DNA of 64,000 nt, taken from assembly GCF_940670765.1 (NCBI RefSeq), contig NZ_CALNVW010000020.1, positions 1 through 64,000 on the forward strand, in the 5' to 3' direction. The stretch's first letter is position 1. Each line of letters opens with the position of its first letter. The notes below the pieces were generated by a model. That model did not search any database. It was not told the DNA's origin and was given only the letters and a program-made list of their open reading frames with translations. Positions 1 to 8,826 of the stretch are shown here, one piece after another. The position numbers and the translations under genes are program-made. This DNA comes from Streptomyces sp. A 4/2 (GTDB taxonomy: Bacteria > Actinomycetota > Actinomycetes > Streptomycetales > Streptomycetaceae).

Positions 1-37
1 ATCCGTACAACCGAAGCGGCGCCAGAAGCCACCTCTT

Positions 38-1273
38 TCAGGCGGCCGCTTCCTTCCACGCGACTTCTGGGTGTATCTGCTGAGCTTGCTGGTGGCGTTG
101 TGCCCAGCGGACGGCGAGTGGTGCTGCCAGGCCCGTCAGGGTGAACAGCGCCCCTACGACGTACCACCCGGGGCGGCCCCAAGTGATGCAGAGTGAGATG
201 AGCAGGCTCGGCCCGAGGGCTTCAGCCAGTCCGGCACCCAAGCCAAACACTCCGAGGTACTGGCCGGTGGCATGCTGTGGGGCGAGGGCGAAGGACACTT
301 CGAAGCCCGCGGCGGAGTGCCACAGCTCGCCGATGGTGTGGATCACCATCGCGGCCAGGAGAAGCGTGGCAGCAGCCCACGCCGGTATCCCCGCAGACAG
401 GGAGATCAGTGAGCAGGAGACGAGGAAGGCCACGCCCGCTCGGCGGTAGGCGGTTCCGCCGGCAGCTGGGGAATTGACGCTACGGCTGGCTCGTATCTGC
501 AACGCAATGACGATGGTGGTGTTGATGAGCATCGTGCCCGAGATGAGCCAGCGCGGGGCGGTGGTGGCCGTAACCAGCCAGAGCGGGATGGCTACCGTGA
601 GCACCTTGAACTGGACAGCCATGATGCCGTCGAGAGCGGTGAGCAGGAGGTAAGGGCGGTCCCGCAGGGCGATCCAGCGGGGGGCGCCGGCGGAGGGGAC
701 AGGTTTGACCGGCGGAAGGTAGATCAGGATTGCTGCAGAAGCCGCGAAGGCAACCGCGTTGCCGATGACCAGGAGTTGGTAGGCGGGGAGGGTGCCCACC
801 TGGACGGCCCAGCCCGCCAGCAGGGCACCGAGGGAGATGCCTACGTTGGTCACGGCGCGGAGATAGGCGCGGAATTCCTGCGGTCGGTCCCCTCCGTAGT
901 GCCTGATGAGCGGACTGCGTGCGGCCAATCCGGCCGCTTTGGCGCCGGTGGCCGTGCCTACCGCGATGACGAACGGCCAGAAGCCGTCTGCCAGTACGAA
1001 GCCGGCAGTGGCCAGCGCTTGGACGACGAGGGTGATCGCGTAGACGCCGCGTGCTCCGTGCCGGTCCGCGAGATGACCGACAGCGATGCCCACGGCCAGC
1101 GAGACGACACCGGCAATGCCAAGTCCGAGGCCCACCTGGGTTGCCGGAAGGTGGACTGCCTCGGTGAAGTACAGGACCCCAGCGGTCAGATAGAGGCCGC
1201 TGCCGACGGTGTAGACAAAGTTCGAGGCGGCGATGACGCGCTGTGGGCCGGAATCCGGCATCAGTTTAGGCAT
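38..1273 (-). CDS. MFS transporter
   Basis: A 411-residue membrane protein of the major facilitator superfamily, probably a drug or metabolite exporter in the cytoplasmic membrane. It reads as a string of hydrophobic segments; the loop after segment 2 carries the MFS motif-A signature GHLADRHGAR (about residues 65-74), which sits between TM2 and TM3 in this family. Length is normal for a 12-TM carrier. The ATG at 1273 is preceded by a good Shine-Dalgarno sequence (GGAGG, about 11 bases upstream). The gene stands alone: the next recognisable gene (a recombinase relic) is on the other strand. Its 5' region is AT-rich and contains two TTGCAA direct repeats. The substrate cannot be told from sequence. 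Confidence 0.9.
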   Translation of the reverse strand: MPKLMPDSGPQRVIAASNFVYTVGSGLYLTAGVLYFTEAVHLPATQVGLGLGIAGVVSLAVGIAVGHLADRHGARGVYAITLVVQALATAGFVLADGFWPFVIAVGTATGAKAAGLAARSPLIRHYGGDRPQEFRAYLRAVTNVGISLGALLAGWAVQVGTLPAYQLLVIGNAVAFAASAAILIYLPPVKPVPSAGAPRWIALRDRPYLLLTALDGIMAVQFKVLTVAIPLWLVTATTAPRWLISGTMLINTTIVIALQIRASRSVNSPAAGGTAYRRAGVAFLVSCSLISLSAGIPAWAAATLLLAAMVIHTIGELWHSAAGFEVSFALAPQHATGQYLGVFGLGAGLAEALGPSLLISLCITWGRPGWYVVGALFTLTGLAAPLAVRWAQRHQQAQQIHPEVAWKEAAA

Positions 1274-1331
1274 GACGGGGCTCCGCCTCCTGGGTCGACA
1301 GTAAGGACTGACCTAGCCTTCTGCTTGTTAC

Positions 1332-1354
1332 TTGCAATTACAAGATGTTTGCAA
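1332..1354. promoter_or_regulatory. TTGCAA direct repeats upstream of the MFS gene
   Basis: Two copies of TTGCAA (1332-1337 and 1349-1354) spaced 17 bases start to start lie in an AT-rich patch about 60-80 bases upstream of the MFS start, where an operator would be expected. The rest of 1355-1716 holds no recognisable gene. This is a pattern observation only; no regulator is identified. Confidence 0.25.
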
Positions 1355-1716
1355 TAAATGGGCTGCACGGCCTGCCCGGCGCATCTGTGCGGAGGCGTTG
1401 AGGTGCAGGACAAGGGCCGCTTGGACGGCCACGCCGGAGAGCAGGGGCGTTCCCCGGGAGAGGTGCGTCCGGCCCGGCGTCGGCGCGGCTGCCCAGCACC
1501 TTGACGAGCGCGACCCGGGCGTCCGTCGACGCAGGTGGACTCGCGAAAACCTACCGACGGGTTACTTGCTCTCTCGTGTCCGAGCTAGGACTACGAGGCC
1601 TGCTGTCTGTGACTCCCGCACTTCCGCAGGACTATCGCAGTAGATGCCGGATTTACTGCGGCGGAGCCCTACCGTGATCACCGCGACCTGCGACGGGGCA
1701 TTCCGGCCGCCGGTGC

Positions 1717-2500
1717 GAGGTGTACGCATTTGCTGCGGCAGTGCCGGAAGGGTGGGACGGCGTGACGATCGAACCGGTGACCGAGCTCGGGAGCGGGGGC
1801 GCGCTTCGGTTGCCGCGCGGGCGGGTCGTACCGCTGTCCGCCCCGCCCGCGTCGTACACCGCGGCGGTCGAGCGCTACCTCACCGGCGCGGGCGTCACGA
1901 AGCGGCACTGCCGGAAGTCCTGGCCGAGCTGGCCGCCGCGCGGGCGGACGGGATAGGACGCCGGCACCGTCAACCGTGAACTGTGCATCGCCCGCAAGGC
2001 GATCGGCTGGTGGCAGCGTCAAGGCTGGATCGACGGCGATCCCACGATCGGCATCGAGCGGCGGCCGGCACCGCCGCACCGCACCAAGCTTCGCGGAGAA
2101 CCAGATCGCCGCCCTGTGGCGCCTCGACGTCGCGCTCCAGGAGAAGACGCAGTGGAAGATGTTCTACGACGGAACACCGACGCTCGACGTGTGCCCGGAG
2201 ACCGGCCGGGCCCGGCTCTCCTACCACCGCGCTGAGGAGATCTTCGAGGAGAACACCCGGCTGGTGGCCAACCCCCTCGCCTCACCCGACGACATCGAGG
2301 ATCTGGACGGCTGGACGCTGCATCGGCTACGTCACAGTGCCCTGACGCACGACGCCGAGGACGGCACCTCTACCCCGATGCTGCTGGCCCGCTCCCGCCA
2401 CACCTCCGTCCGCTCCCTGGAGCGGTACGCCCGTCCCGGCGTCGACTCGGCCGCCCGGCACGTCGCCGGACGCGACCCCGCTGCACGTCGCCGCACGTAA
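1717..2500 (+). pseudogene. Degraded tyrosine recombinase (phage-type integrase)
   Basis: This is the wreck of a site-specific tyrosine recombinase. The N-terminal SAM-like region is readable in frame 1 from 1717 (PEGWDGV, then SYTAAVERYLTGAGVTK). It then jumps frame and sequence to ALPEVLAELAAARAD at about 1910, returns to frame 1 for TVNREL and RKAIGWWQRQGWI (1969-2080), and shifts to frame 2 for FAENQIAALWRLDVALQEK. The core then skips straight to DVCPETGRARLSY. The catalytic C-terminus survives: HRLRHSALTHD (the H-x-L-R-H box), RSRHTSVRSLERYARPG. The central arginine region is deleted. At least two frameshifts and two internal deletions make activity impossible. It marks an old integration or recombination event at this end of the window. 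No att sites were recognised. Confidence 0.8.
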
Positions 2501-2523
2501 TCCGAGCGGATCAGGCTTCAAGA

Positions 2524-2937
2524 TCATCCCGTGGCCCCTTTGGTGCGTATCTCGGTGACACCCGACTCCCGCTCGAAGACCGGCACCCACTGCACGGCGC
2601 GCCGGTCGGCGCGCAGCTGGGCGAGGAGTTCGGCCGGAGCCCGGGGCGGGGCGTACGGCGTGCGCCCGGTGGCGTAGCCGCCGCCCGTGCCGATCTTCCC
2701 GCCGTAGTGGCTGAAGCTGAACGTGCCATGGGCCTTTCCCACAAGGCCGTGGGCGTCGAACGTGAAATGGATGTCGTCCCCGGCCTTGCGGTACAGCTTG
2801 GCCGTGCCGGTCAGCCCCGTCTCGCGCACCTTGTTGTGCTGCGTCTGATTAGCCGCGGCAGTGACACCACCGACGACGGCGAGCGCGACTGCCACCGTCA
2901 GCACACGCGTGACACGGCTTCGGTACCTGAACCCCAT
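2524..2937 (-). CDS. Small secreted protein of unknown function
   Basis: A 137-residue protein I do not recognise. The ATG at 2937 (MGFRYRSRVTRVLTV) gives a short basic N-terminus followed by a hydrophobic, alanine- and valine-rich stretch ending near residue 28 at TAAANQ, which reads as a Sec signal peptide. The mature part holds a repeated beta-like pattern (TGTAKLYRK, HFTFDAHG, GTFSFSHYGG) suggesting a small extracellular beta-rich domain. An upstream start at 3042 would add 35 residues with no signal-like character, so the internal ATG is preferred. It is transcribed away from the thaumatin-GH128 set. Confidence 0.55.
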   Translation of the reverse strand: MGFRYRSRVTRVLTVAVALAVVGGVTAAANQTQHNKVRETGLTGTAKLYRKAGDDIHFTFDAHGLVGKAHGTFSFSHYGGKIGTGGGYATGRTPYAPPRAPAELLAQLRADRRAVQWVPVFERESGVTEIRTKGATG

Positions 2938-3042
2938 GGACAGGACACCGACCGCACAAGCGGAGACCTTGAACAGGTCGCTGCCCGCCCCAGGAAGGGG
3001 GTCTGCGAAAACGTATAGCGGGATGTGCGGCCTGAACTTCAT

Positions 3043-3706
3043 ATGTCTGAGGCAGTCCGAAAGCAGTCCGAGTGGGATTTAGGTAGCCGAACTCATGTGC
3101 ACCCCTGCTGCGGCTGTTTCCGAAGGGTGTGGAGTGTGCAGGATCTGTTCCGGGCGAGTCAGCAACGGTGTGATCGCGTGTCGGCCCCTTGGTCGTACGG
3201 GCTTCGCGATTGGCCTGTGGATGCGAGGAGGCGTATGTCCGATGGACTGACGGGGTGCGGCAACGGACTGCCGATGGCTCCCGGGGCCGACGGTTTCAGG
3301 AGGTTCACCTTCCGGCGTCCGGATCGCTCGAAGGCGGTACGGGCCTGGATCCTCGTCGGCCAGGAGCGAATCGAGAAGCACTTCCTTTCGTCGCGCTCAT
3401 CCGAGTCGAACCCGACGAATTGGGCAAGGCCTGTACGAGGGCACCAGCCGGACAGAAGAACAGGTCAGGCGCCTTCTTCCGGGCCCTGGCAGAAGCCCGG
3501 CATCTTCGGCGAGTACGACATCAGCGGGTTCGTCCGGATCGAGGCGAGCGGTGGGGTGCTGGCCCGAAGACGGTCCGGATCTTGACTCGCCGCCCGTCGC
3601 GACGCGCCCCGGGCGCCGCATGTCGTACCGATGCTCGCCGCGCCCAGCAGTGTGACCGGCCCGGCCCCGACTCCCCATCCCCCACCGCACTTTCGACGGA
3701 GGACCT
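3043..3706. other. Gap without a recognisable gene
   Basis: About 660 bases between the small secreted protein and the thaumatin-like gene. All frames translate to low-complexity, arginine-rich text without family resemblance. It probably holds the promoters of the two divergent neighbours. Near its right end a clear ribosome site (ACGGAGGACC) precedes the TTG start at 3707. Confidence 0.4.
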
Positions 3707-4522
3707 TTGCGCAAGGCCTTGAGTACTCTGGCGGCCACGATCGCCGTGGCCGCCGCCCTGCTGATGCTGGCCCCCTCGCACACGGGCGCCCGGCCCCAGG
3801 CGAAGTCGGCCACAAGTACGGCGCTCGGCAGAGCCGCCCCGGCCGCGGCCACCGTGACCGCCCACACGGTGACGTTCGTCAACAGCACCGGCAAGAAGAT
3901 CTGGGTCGGCAGCACCGTCAACGCCGACGGTTCCAAGAACTTCGGATCGTTGCCGGTCCTGGAACCCGGGCAGTCGGCGACGGTGGCCGTCCCGGAGGAC
4001 GCGGCCCCCGGCTACTGGCGCGGCAAGTTCTTCGCCCGTATGGGGTGCGGCGGCCAGTCCGGCAGCAACTTCCACTGCGAGCTGGGCGACTGCGGTGTCT
4101 TCGCCGACCACTGCGCGCCGAATACCGGTGAACAGCCGGTCAGTCTCGCCGAGTTCAACTTCGACCGCGGTGACGGACTGGCGCCTTGGTACGACGTGAG
4201 CTACGTCAACGCCTTCTCCGTGCCGATCATGATCACGCCCACCGAGGTGTCCGGCTCCGGTGGCGGCTGCGGCGCGGTGGGCTGCCCCGAAGATCTGCTG
4301 CCGAAGTGTCCCGCCGACAACCTGACACGGTGGAGCGACGGCACGCCGAAGTTGTGCACCAGCCCGAACCGCGACGCCAAGACCCCCTACAGCGACATGA
4401 TCGCCACCAACTGCCCGAAGGCGTACGGCTGGTCGAAGCAGGACAAGGAGCCGGGCAACCAGGTCATGCAGCAGTGCAGCCGGTGCAGCGGCTTCACGGT
4501 CGAATTCCACCGCGGCGCCTGA
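3707..4522 (+). CDS. Secreted thaumatin-like protein
   Basis: A 271-residue exported protein of the thaumatin family. The TTG start at 3707 follows a GGAGG site and encodes an N-terminal signal peptide (MRKALSTLAATIAVAAALL). After an alanine-rich linker comes the thaumatin fold: it opens with TVTFVNSTGKKIWVG and contains many cysteines expected to pair (GCGG, FHCELGDCG, DHCAPN, GCGAVGCPEDLLPKC, LCTS, NCPKAYGW, QCSRCSGFTVEF). The acidic segment with NFDRGDG and YDVSYVNAF is typical of thaumatin-like proteins, many of which bind or cleave beta-1,3-glucan. The gene is 17 bases upstream of a GH128 glucanase and in the same direction, which supports a role on glucan-containing walls such as those of fungi. 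Function is inferred from family and context. Confidence 0.85.
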   Translation: MRKALSTLAATIAVAAALLMLAPSHTGARPQAKSATSTALGRAAPAAATVTAHTVTFVNSTGKKIWVGSTVNADGSKNFGSLPVLEPGQSATVAVPEDAAPGYWRGKFFARMGCGGQSGSNFHCELGDCGVFADHCAPNTGEQPVSLAEFNFDRGDGLAPWYDVSYVNAFSVPIMITPTEVSGSGGGCGAVGCPEDLLPKCPADNLTRWSDGTPKLCTSPNRDAKTPYSDMIATNCPKAYGWSKQDKEPGNQVMQQCSRCSGFTVEFHRGA

Positions 4523-4539
4523 ACGGACGGGAACGCACC

Positions 4540-5406
4540 ATGCGCAGAAGGAGCATCCTCACCGCCGCGCTGGCGGCGCCGCTCGCGCTCTCGGCCACCG
4601 GCCGCGCCGCGGCGGCCCAAGCCCCGAACGGCGCCCCGGCGACGGACCGGATCGCGATTCCGGAAGCCGCCGGCGTGAAGAAGAAGGGCGCAAGCACCTG
4701 GAGTTTCGACGGCGTCGCCCAAGACCTGGCCGATTCCGGGGTCGGCTGGTTCTACACCTGGTCCTCGGGCAGGTCAGGGATCGCCGCGCCCCATGGCGTC
4801 GAGTTCGTCCCGATGATCTGGGGGCCGGGCTCGGTGACCGACGCCGAGTTGAACCAGGCCAAGCAGCAGGGCACGATCCTGCTCGGCTTCAACGAGCCCG
4901 ACCATCCAGGGCAGGCGGTCATGACCGTGCAGCAAGCCCTCGATTTGTGGCCCCGGTTGCAGTCGACGGGCCTGCGGCTCGGCGCGCCCGCGGTGGCCAC
5001 CGGCGCGGACACCGCCGACGGCTGGCTCGGCCAGTTCCTCCGGGGCGCCACCAGCCGCAGCCTCAAGGTCGATTTCCTGCCCGTCCACTGGTACGGCGCC
5101 GACTTCAACGCCACCAACGCCACCAACCAGTTGCGCGGCTACCTCCAGGCCACCTACGACCGCCACCACAAACCGCTCTGGCTCACCGAGTACGCCCTCA
5201 TCGATTTCTCGTCCGGCACGCCGCGGTACCCGACGCAGGAGCAGCAGGCGGCCTTCGTGCAGCAGTCGACGGCCATGCTCCAGGGCTTGCCGTTCGTCGA
5301 ACGGTACGCCTGGTTCACGCTCTCCACCAGCCGCGGCGACGGCACCGGACTGTACAACGGCACGACCGCCACGCAGGTGGGTGCCGCCTACCGCGCGGCG
5401 GGTTGA
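4540..5406 (+). CDS. Secreted GH128 (Asl1-like) beta-1,3-glucanase
   Basis: A 288-residue exported glycoside hydrolase of family 128, whose members hydrolyse beta-1,3-glucans. The start ATG at 4540 gives a twin-arginine-looking signal peptide (MRRRSILTAALAAPLALS). The catalytic barrel carries the family landmarks: TWSFDG near the start of the mature protein, VGWFYTW, FVPMIWG, the acid/base site in GFNEPDHPGQ, VHWYG, and the nucleophile glutamate in LWLTEYAL. Length is usual for a single catalytic domain with no carbohydrate-binding module. It lies between a thaumatin-like protein and a DPBB protein, all secreted and close enough for one transcript. The likely role is lysis or remodelling of fungal, or other glucan, walls. 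Confidence 0.88.
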   Translation: MRRRSILTAALAAPLALSATGRAAAAQAPNGAPATDRIAIPEAAGVKKKGASTWSFDGVAQDLADSGVGWFYTWSSGRSGIAAPHGVEFVPMIWGPGSVTDAELNQAKQQGTILLGFNEPDHPGQAVMTVQQALDLWPRLQSTGLRLGAPAVATGADTADGWLGQFLRGATSRSLKVDFLPVHWYGADFNATNATNQLRGYLQATYDRHHKPLWLTEYALIDFSSGTPRYPTQEQQAAFVQQSTAMLQGLPFVERYAWFTLSTSRGDGTGLYNGTTATQVGAAYRAAG

Positions 5407-5450
5407 GCCGCAGCCCTGTCCCGCATTCCCGCTCCGGAAAGGAAGCGACC

Positions 5451-5879
5451 ATGATCCGCTCACTCCCTCTCGCCCGGCTGGCCATCGGCCTCACCGCCCT
5501 CGCCGCGGTGGTCGTCACGGCGCCGCCCAGCTCCGCCGTGCCCGCCGTCCGGCTCGCCGACACCTGCTGGGCGACGCACTACGGCCCCATCCCGCCCGGC
5601 TCCTACACCGCCAGCGGCGAAATCTTCGACAACAACGCGGACACCGCGGCGACCTCCCTCTCCCGTGACCCGCAACTCCCCTTCAACACCCGGGTGAAGG
5701 TCACCAACAACGCGAACGGCGCGTCCCTCGTCGTCCGCATCAACGACCGTGGCACCTTCACCCAGACCCCGCAGGAACCCAAGTGCCTCGACCTCACCGA
5801 TGGCGCCTTCCAGCGCCTCGGCGGCGTCATCGACCCGGACCAGGGCCACATCGAGGTGACGGAGGAAGTGCTTCCCTAA
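5451..5879 (+). CDS. Secreted expansin/RlpA-like double-psi beta-barrel protein
   Basis: A 142-residue exported protein. From the ATG at 5451 a signal peptide (MIRSLPLARLAIGLTAL) ends around AVPAV. The rest is one double-psi beta-barrel of the RlpA/expansin/barwin superfamily: CWATHYGP, SYTASGEIFDNN, LPFNTRVKVTNN, VVRINDRGTF, CLDLTDGAFQRLG. The VRINDRGTF strand with its aspartate is the usual putative polysaccharide-binding or lytic site. There is no second expansin (CBM63) domain, so it resembles single-domain bacterial expansin-like or loosenin-like proteins. It follows the GH128 gene by 44 bases with its own ribosome site (GGAAAGGAAG) and ends the set; a strong hairpin lies just beyond. 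Confidence 0.8.
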   Translation: MIRSLPLARLAIGLTALAAVVVTAPPSSAVPAVRLADTCWATHYGPIPPGSYTASGEIFDNNADTAATSLSRDPQLPFNTRVKVTNNANGASLVVRINDRGTFTQTPQEPKCLDLTDGAFQRLGGVIDPDQGHIEVTEEVLP

Positions 5880-5890
5880 GGGCCCGCCTC

Positions 5891-5932
5891 CGGTGCCGGG
5901 GTGGCCAGGCAAGAACGGCCGCCCCGGCACCG
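5891..5932 (+). terminator. Hairpin terminator after the glucan-targeting genes
   Basis: Inverted repeat with 16-base arms (5891-5906 and 5917-5932) containing one mismatch, ten-base loop, twelve bases after the stop of the DPBB gene. The stem is very GC-rich with no U-tract, as is usual in actinomycetes. Confidence 0.7.
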
Positions 5933-6480
<548 letters not shown>

Positions 6481-6512
6481 GGGGATACGCACGAATCCTT
6501 CTGCCGTCACGG

Positions 6513-6971
6513 TCAGTGTTCGTCGTCGAGATGGTCCAGCTGTCGAGGGCCTGGGGCGGTGACCTGCTCCGCTTGACCTGTTGCGCTGAGCCGCTCCGTG
6601 GCGGACGCTCCGCTGGGCGTCAGCCGCTGTGTGATCCGGTCGAACAAGTCCGTCAGTGGCTCACCAACGTCCTGGCCGAACTCAGTGAGCCCGTAGGTGA
6701 CTTGGGGCGGCATCGTCGGCTCGACCTCCCGCCAGACCAGCCCGTCATGGACCAGTGCGCGCAGTGTCTGAGCGAGCATCTTCTCGCTGATGCCCTGGAT
6801 GCTGTCGCGCATCTCGAAAAACCGAAGATCGTTGCTCCGCAAGGAGATCAGCACCCAGATACCCCACCTGCTGGTCACGTGGTCGACCATGTCGCGTGCA
6901 GGGCAGTCGGTGTGAAACACCTCATACCGATTGCCTGTCTCGGCCTGCGTAAGCTGCGCGCCTTCCCTCAT
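6513..6971 (-). CDS. HxlR-family transcriptional regulator
   Basis: A 152-residue winged-helix DNA-binding protein of the HxlR type, cytoplasmic and usually dimeric. The family signature is clear: a cysteine near the N-terminus (HTDCPARDMVDHVTSRWG) followed by WGIWVLISLRS, the recognition helix region ISEKMLAQTLRALVHDGLV, and the wing WREVEPTMPPQVTYGLTEFG. The near-N-terminal cysteine is the one that senses electrophiles or thiol stress in characterised members such as YodB and HypR. It is divergent from an NmrA-like NAD(P)-binding oxidoreductase across a 92-base gap, a very common pairing in which the regulator represses its neighbour and itself. The C-terminal 25 residues after LTPSG look unstructured. 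Confidence 0.88.
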   Translation of the reverse strand: MREGAQLTQAETGNRYEVFHTDCPARDMVDHVTSRWGIWVLISLRSNDLRFFEMRDSIQGISEKMLAQTLRALVHDGLVWREVEPTMPPQVTYGLTEFGQDVGEPLTDLFDRITQRLTPSGASATERLSATGQAEQVTAPGPRQLDHLDDEH

Positions 6972-7063
6972 GTTCGGAGCTTACCTCTGGGTATGTTCTT
7001 ACGAAAAATAAGCTCGCCTCCTAGCCTCAATTACCTCAGTGCACAACGGACTAGGAGCAGAGC
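6972..7063. promoter_or_regulatory. Divergent promoter region, HxlR / NmrA-like gene
   Basis: This 92-base, comparatively AT-rich gap carries the promoters of both divergent genes and ends with GGAGC, the ribosome site of the gene at 7064. HxlR regulators normally bind such gaps. I see no perfect palindrome. Confidence 0.45.
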
Positions 7064-7903
7064 ATGATCGTGGTGACCGGAGCTACCGGGAATGTGGGCC
7101 GACCTTTGACGCAGGTCCTGGCCGAGGCGGGCGAGCAGGTGATGGCGGTGTCACGGCACGCAGCGGCGGTGCCGGACGGAGTCAGGCATGTGGCGGCCGA
7201 TCTGGCCGAGCTGACAAGCCTCACCCCCGCGTTGGACGGGGCGAAGGCGCTGTTCCTCCTGCTGTCCGGCGATCTGCACGCCCCCGGAGCCAGGCCGACC
7301 GACATCATCGACCTGGCTGCGGCCAGCGGGGTGCGCCGGGTTGTCCTGCTGTCTTCGCAGGGCGTGGCGACCAGGCCGCTCGGCCCGTCACGGATCGCGC
7401 TGCGCGCGGTGGAGGACGCCTTGAGAGAGTCCGGCCTGGACTGGGCCGTCCTGCGACCGGGCGGCTTCGCCTCCAACGCTTTGGCCTGGGCGGATTCCGT
7501 CCGCACGCAAGGTACGGTCGCCGCACCCTTCGGCGACATCGGGGTTCCGGTCGTCGACCCGGTGGACATCGCCGAGGTCGCAGCGGCCTGCCTGCTGGAC
7601 GACCGGCACGCCGGCGGAGTCTTCGAGCTGACCGGGCCCGAGGTGATCACGCCACGTCAGCAGGCGGAGGCCATCGCCACCGCGCTCGGCTCGCCGGTGC
7701 GGTTCCACGAACTGACCCGCGAGGAGGCCAAGGCCGCGATGACCCAGTTCGTGCCGCCGGAGCTCGCCGACGACACCCTGGACATCATCGCCGCCCCGAA
7801 CCAGGCCGAACTACAGATCAGCTCGGACGTGGAACGAGTCCTCGGCCGCGCCCCGAGCCCCTTCGCCGACTGGGTCGCCCGGAGCATCGCCGCTTTTCGC
7901 TGA
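7064..7903 (+). CDS. NmrA-like NAD(P)-binding oxidoreductase
   Basis: A 279-residue cytoplasmic protein of the atypical short-chain dehydrogenase group (NmrA/QOR2-like). The Rossmann nucleotide-binding loop GATGNVGRPL starts at residue 6, followed by VRHVAADLAE and the strand RVVLLSSQGV; the mid-protein motif LRPGGFASNALAW is characteristic. The canonical YxxxK catalytic pair is not obvious, as in many NmrA-like proteins, which act as quinone or enone reductases or as redox sensors. It is divergent from an HxlR regulator and ends before a strong hairpin, so it forms a one-gene unit probably induced by reactive electrophiles. A second homologue, also regulator-linked, lies at 9478. Confidence 0.85.
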   Translation: MIVVTGATGNVGRPLTQVLAEAGEQVMAVSRHAAAVPDGVRHVAADLAELTSLTPALDGAKALFLLLSGDLHAPGARPTDIIDLAAASGVRRVVLLSSQGVATRPLGPSRIALRAVEDALRESGLDWAVLRPGGFASNALAWADSVRTQGTVAAPFGDIGVPVVDPVDIAEVAAACLLDDRHAGGVFELTGPEVITPRQQAEAIATALGSPVRFHELTREEAKAAMTQFVPPELADDTLDIIAAPNQAELQISSDVERVLGRAPSPFADWVARSIAAFR

Positions 7904-7926
7904 GGCCCATCTCAGCTGAAGCCCCC

Positions 7927-7964
7927 GGGCCGCCCCGTGCGACTACGGCCGCACGGGGCGGCCC
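7927..7964 (+). terminator. Hairpin terminator after the NmrA-like gene
   Basis: Perfect inverted repeat with 15-base arms (7927-7941 and 7950-7964) and an eight-base loop, 23 bases after the stop codon. Confidence 0.8.
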
Positions 7965-8177
7965 CGTAGCCCACCTCCCACCACCAGCCAGAACTCAAGA
8001 ACCGCAGCGACCTGACGGGGTCCTACCGGCGTCTCGGCCACCTTCTGCACCTGCGAGCGGCTGTCCCACGCGCTGCCGCCTCGCTGACTGCGCCCCGGGA
8101 TCAGGTCCGGGCGAACGGCGCCCAGTTGGTCAGTTCGATGCCCGAGCCGCGTCGGCGCAGCCACCGTGAGAGTTTGC

Positions 8178-8657
8178 TCAGTTGGGCGCGATGGGCTGTT
8201 CGAGGAGCTCGTCAGGTCCGCCGAACCCGCAGCGCCGGTACAGCGGCGCACTGCGTTCGGACGGCCACACGATCAACGTGTCCAGGCCGTGGGTGCGCGC
8301 ATCGCGGGTGACCTCGTCGAGCAGGGTCTTGCCCAGGCCTCGGTTGCGCTGCTCCGGGGTGACGTAGAAGTTCGTCACGTAACCGAGGGCATCGGAGTCC
8401 GGGTAGGGACTCGGGACCTTCTCCACGAGGCACACGAACACGTGACCACAAGGCCGGCCGCCCACTTCCGCGAGCCAGACACGCCACGGCCCGGCCATCC
8501 GAGAACGCAACCACCGCTCGCACTCGGCGGTGAACCCCTCTTCGTCCTGCGGGACTTCAACTCCGCCGTCCTCCACCTTGAACCGCCAGCGCATGGCTGC
8601 CAGCGCAGGCGCGTCGTCGAATTCGGCCCGCCGGATCACAACGTCACTCATGGCCAC
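8178..8657 (-). CDS. GNAT-family N-acetyltransferase
   Basis: A 159-residue single-domain acetyltransferase of the GNAT superfamily, which moves an acetyl group from acetyl-CoA to an amine. It begins VVIRRAEFDDAPALAAM, has the middle strand GYVTNFYVTPEQRNRGLG containing the acetyl-CoA pyrophosphate loop (RNRGLGKTLL), and ends with IVWPSERSAPLYRRCGFGG, the usual motif B. Translation may start at the ATG at 8657 or two codons later at 8651. The gene stands alone between the two regulator pairs. Its substrate is unknown; small-molecule, antibiotic or protein N-terminal acetylation are all possible. Confidence 0.85.
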   Translation of the reverse strand: MAMSDVVIRRAEFDDAPALAAMRWRFKVEDGGVEVPQDEEGFTAECERWLRSRMAGPWRVWLAEVGGRPCGHVFVCLVEKVPSPYPDSDALGYVTNFYVTPEQRNRGLGKTLLDEVTRDARTHGLDTLIVWPSERSAPLYRRCGFGGPDELLEQPIAPN

Positions 8658-8826
8658 ACTCTCGCAACCCGATCCGCCGGAGCGAAACCGCTTACGGGTG
8701 TCCGGAGACCCCTTGGAACCGATCAGCTGGAGTCCGGGCCGCCAGCTCCGTGGAAGCGGCCTGACCAGGCCCGGGGCGACGCGTGTACCGGGCCGCGGGG
8801 CCCTCTTCGACCGGAAGCGCCGTCTC

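Noticed and set aside
3025..3585. A 186-codon plus-strand ORF upstream of the thaumatin-like gene
   Set aside because: Low-complexity Arg-rich text, no domain, and no codon bias distinct from the other frames.
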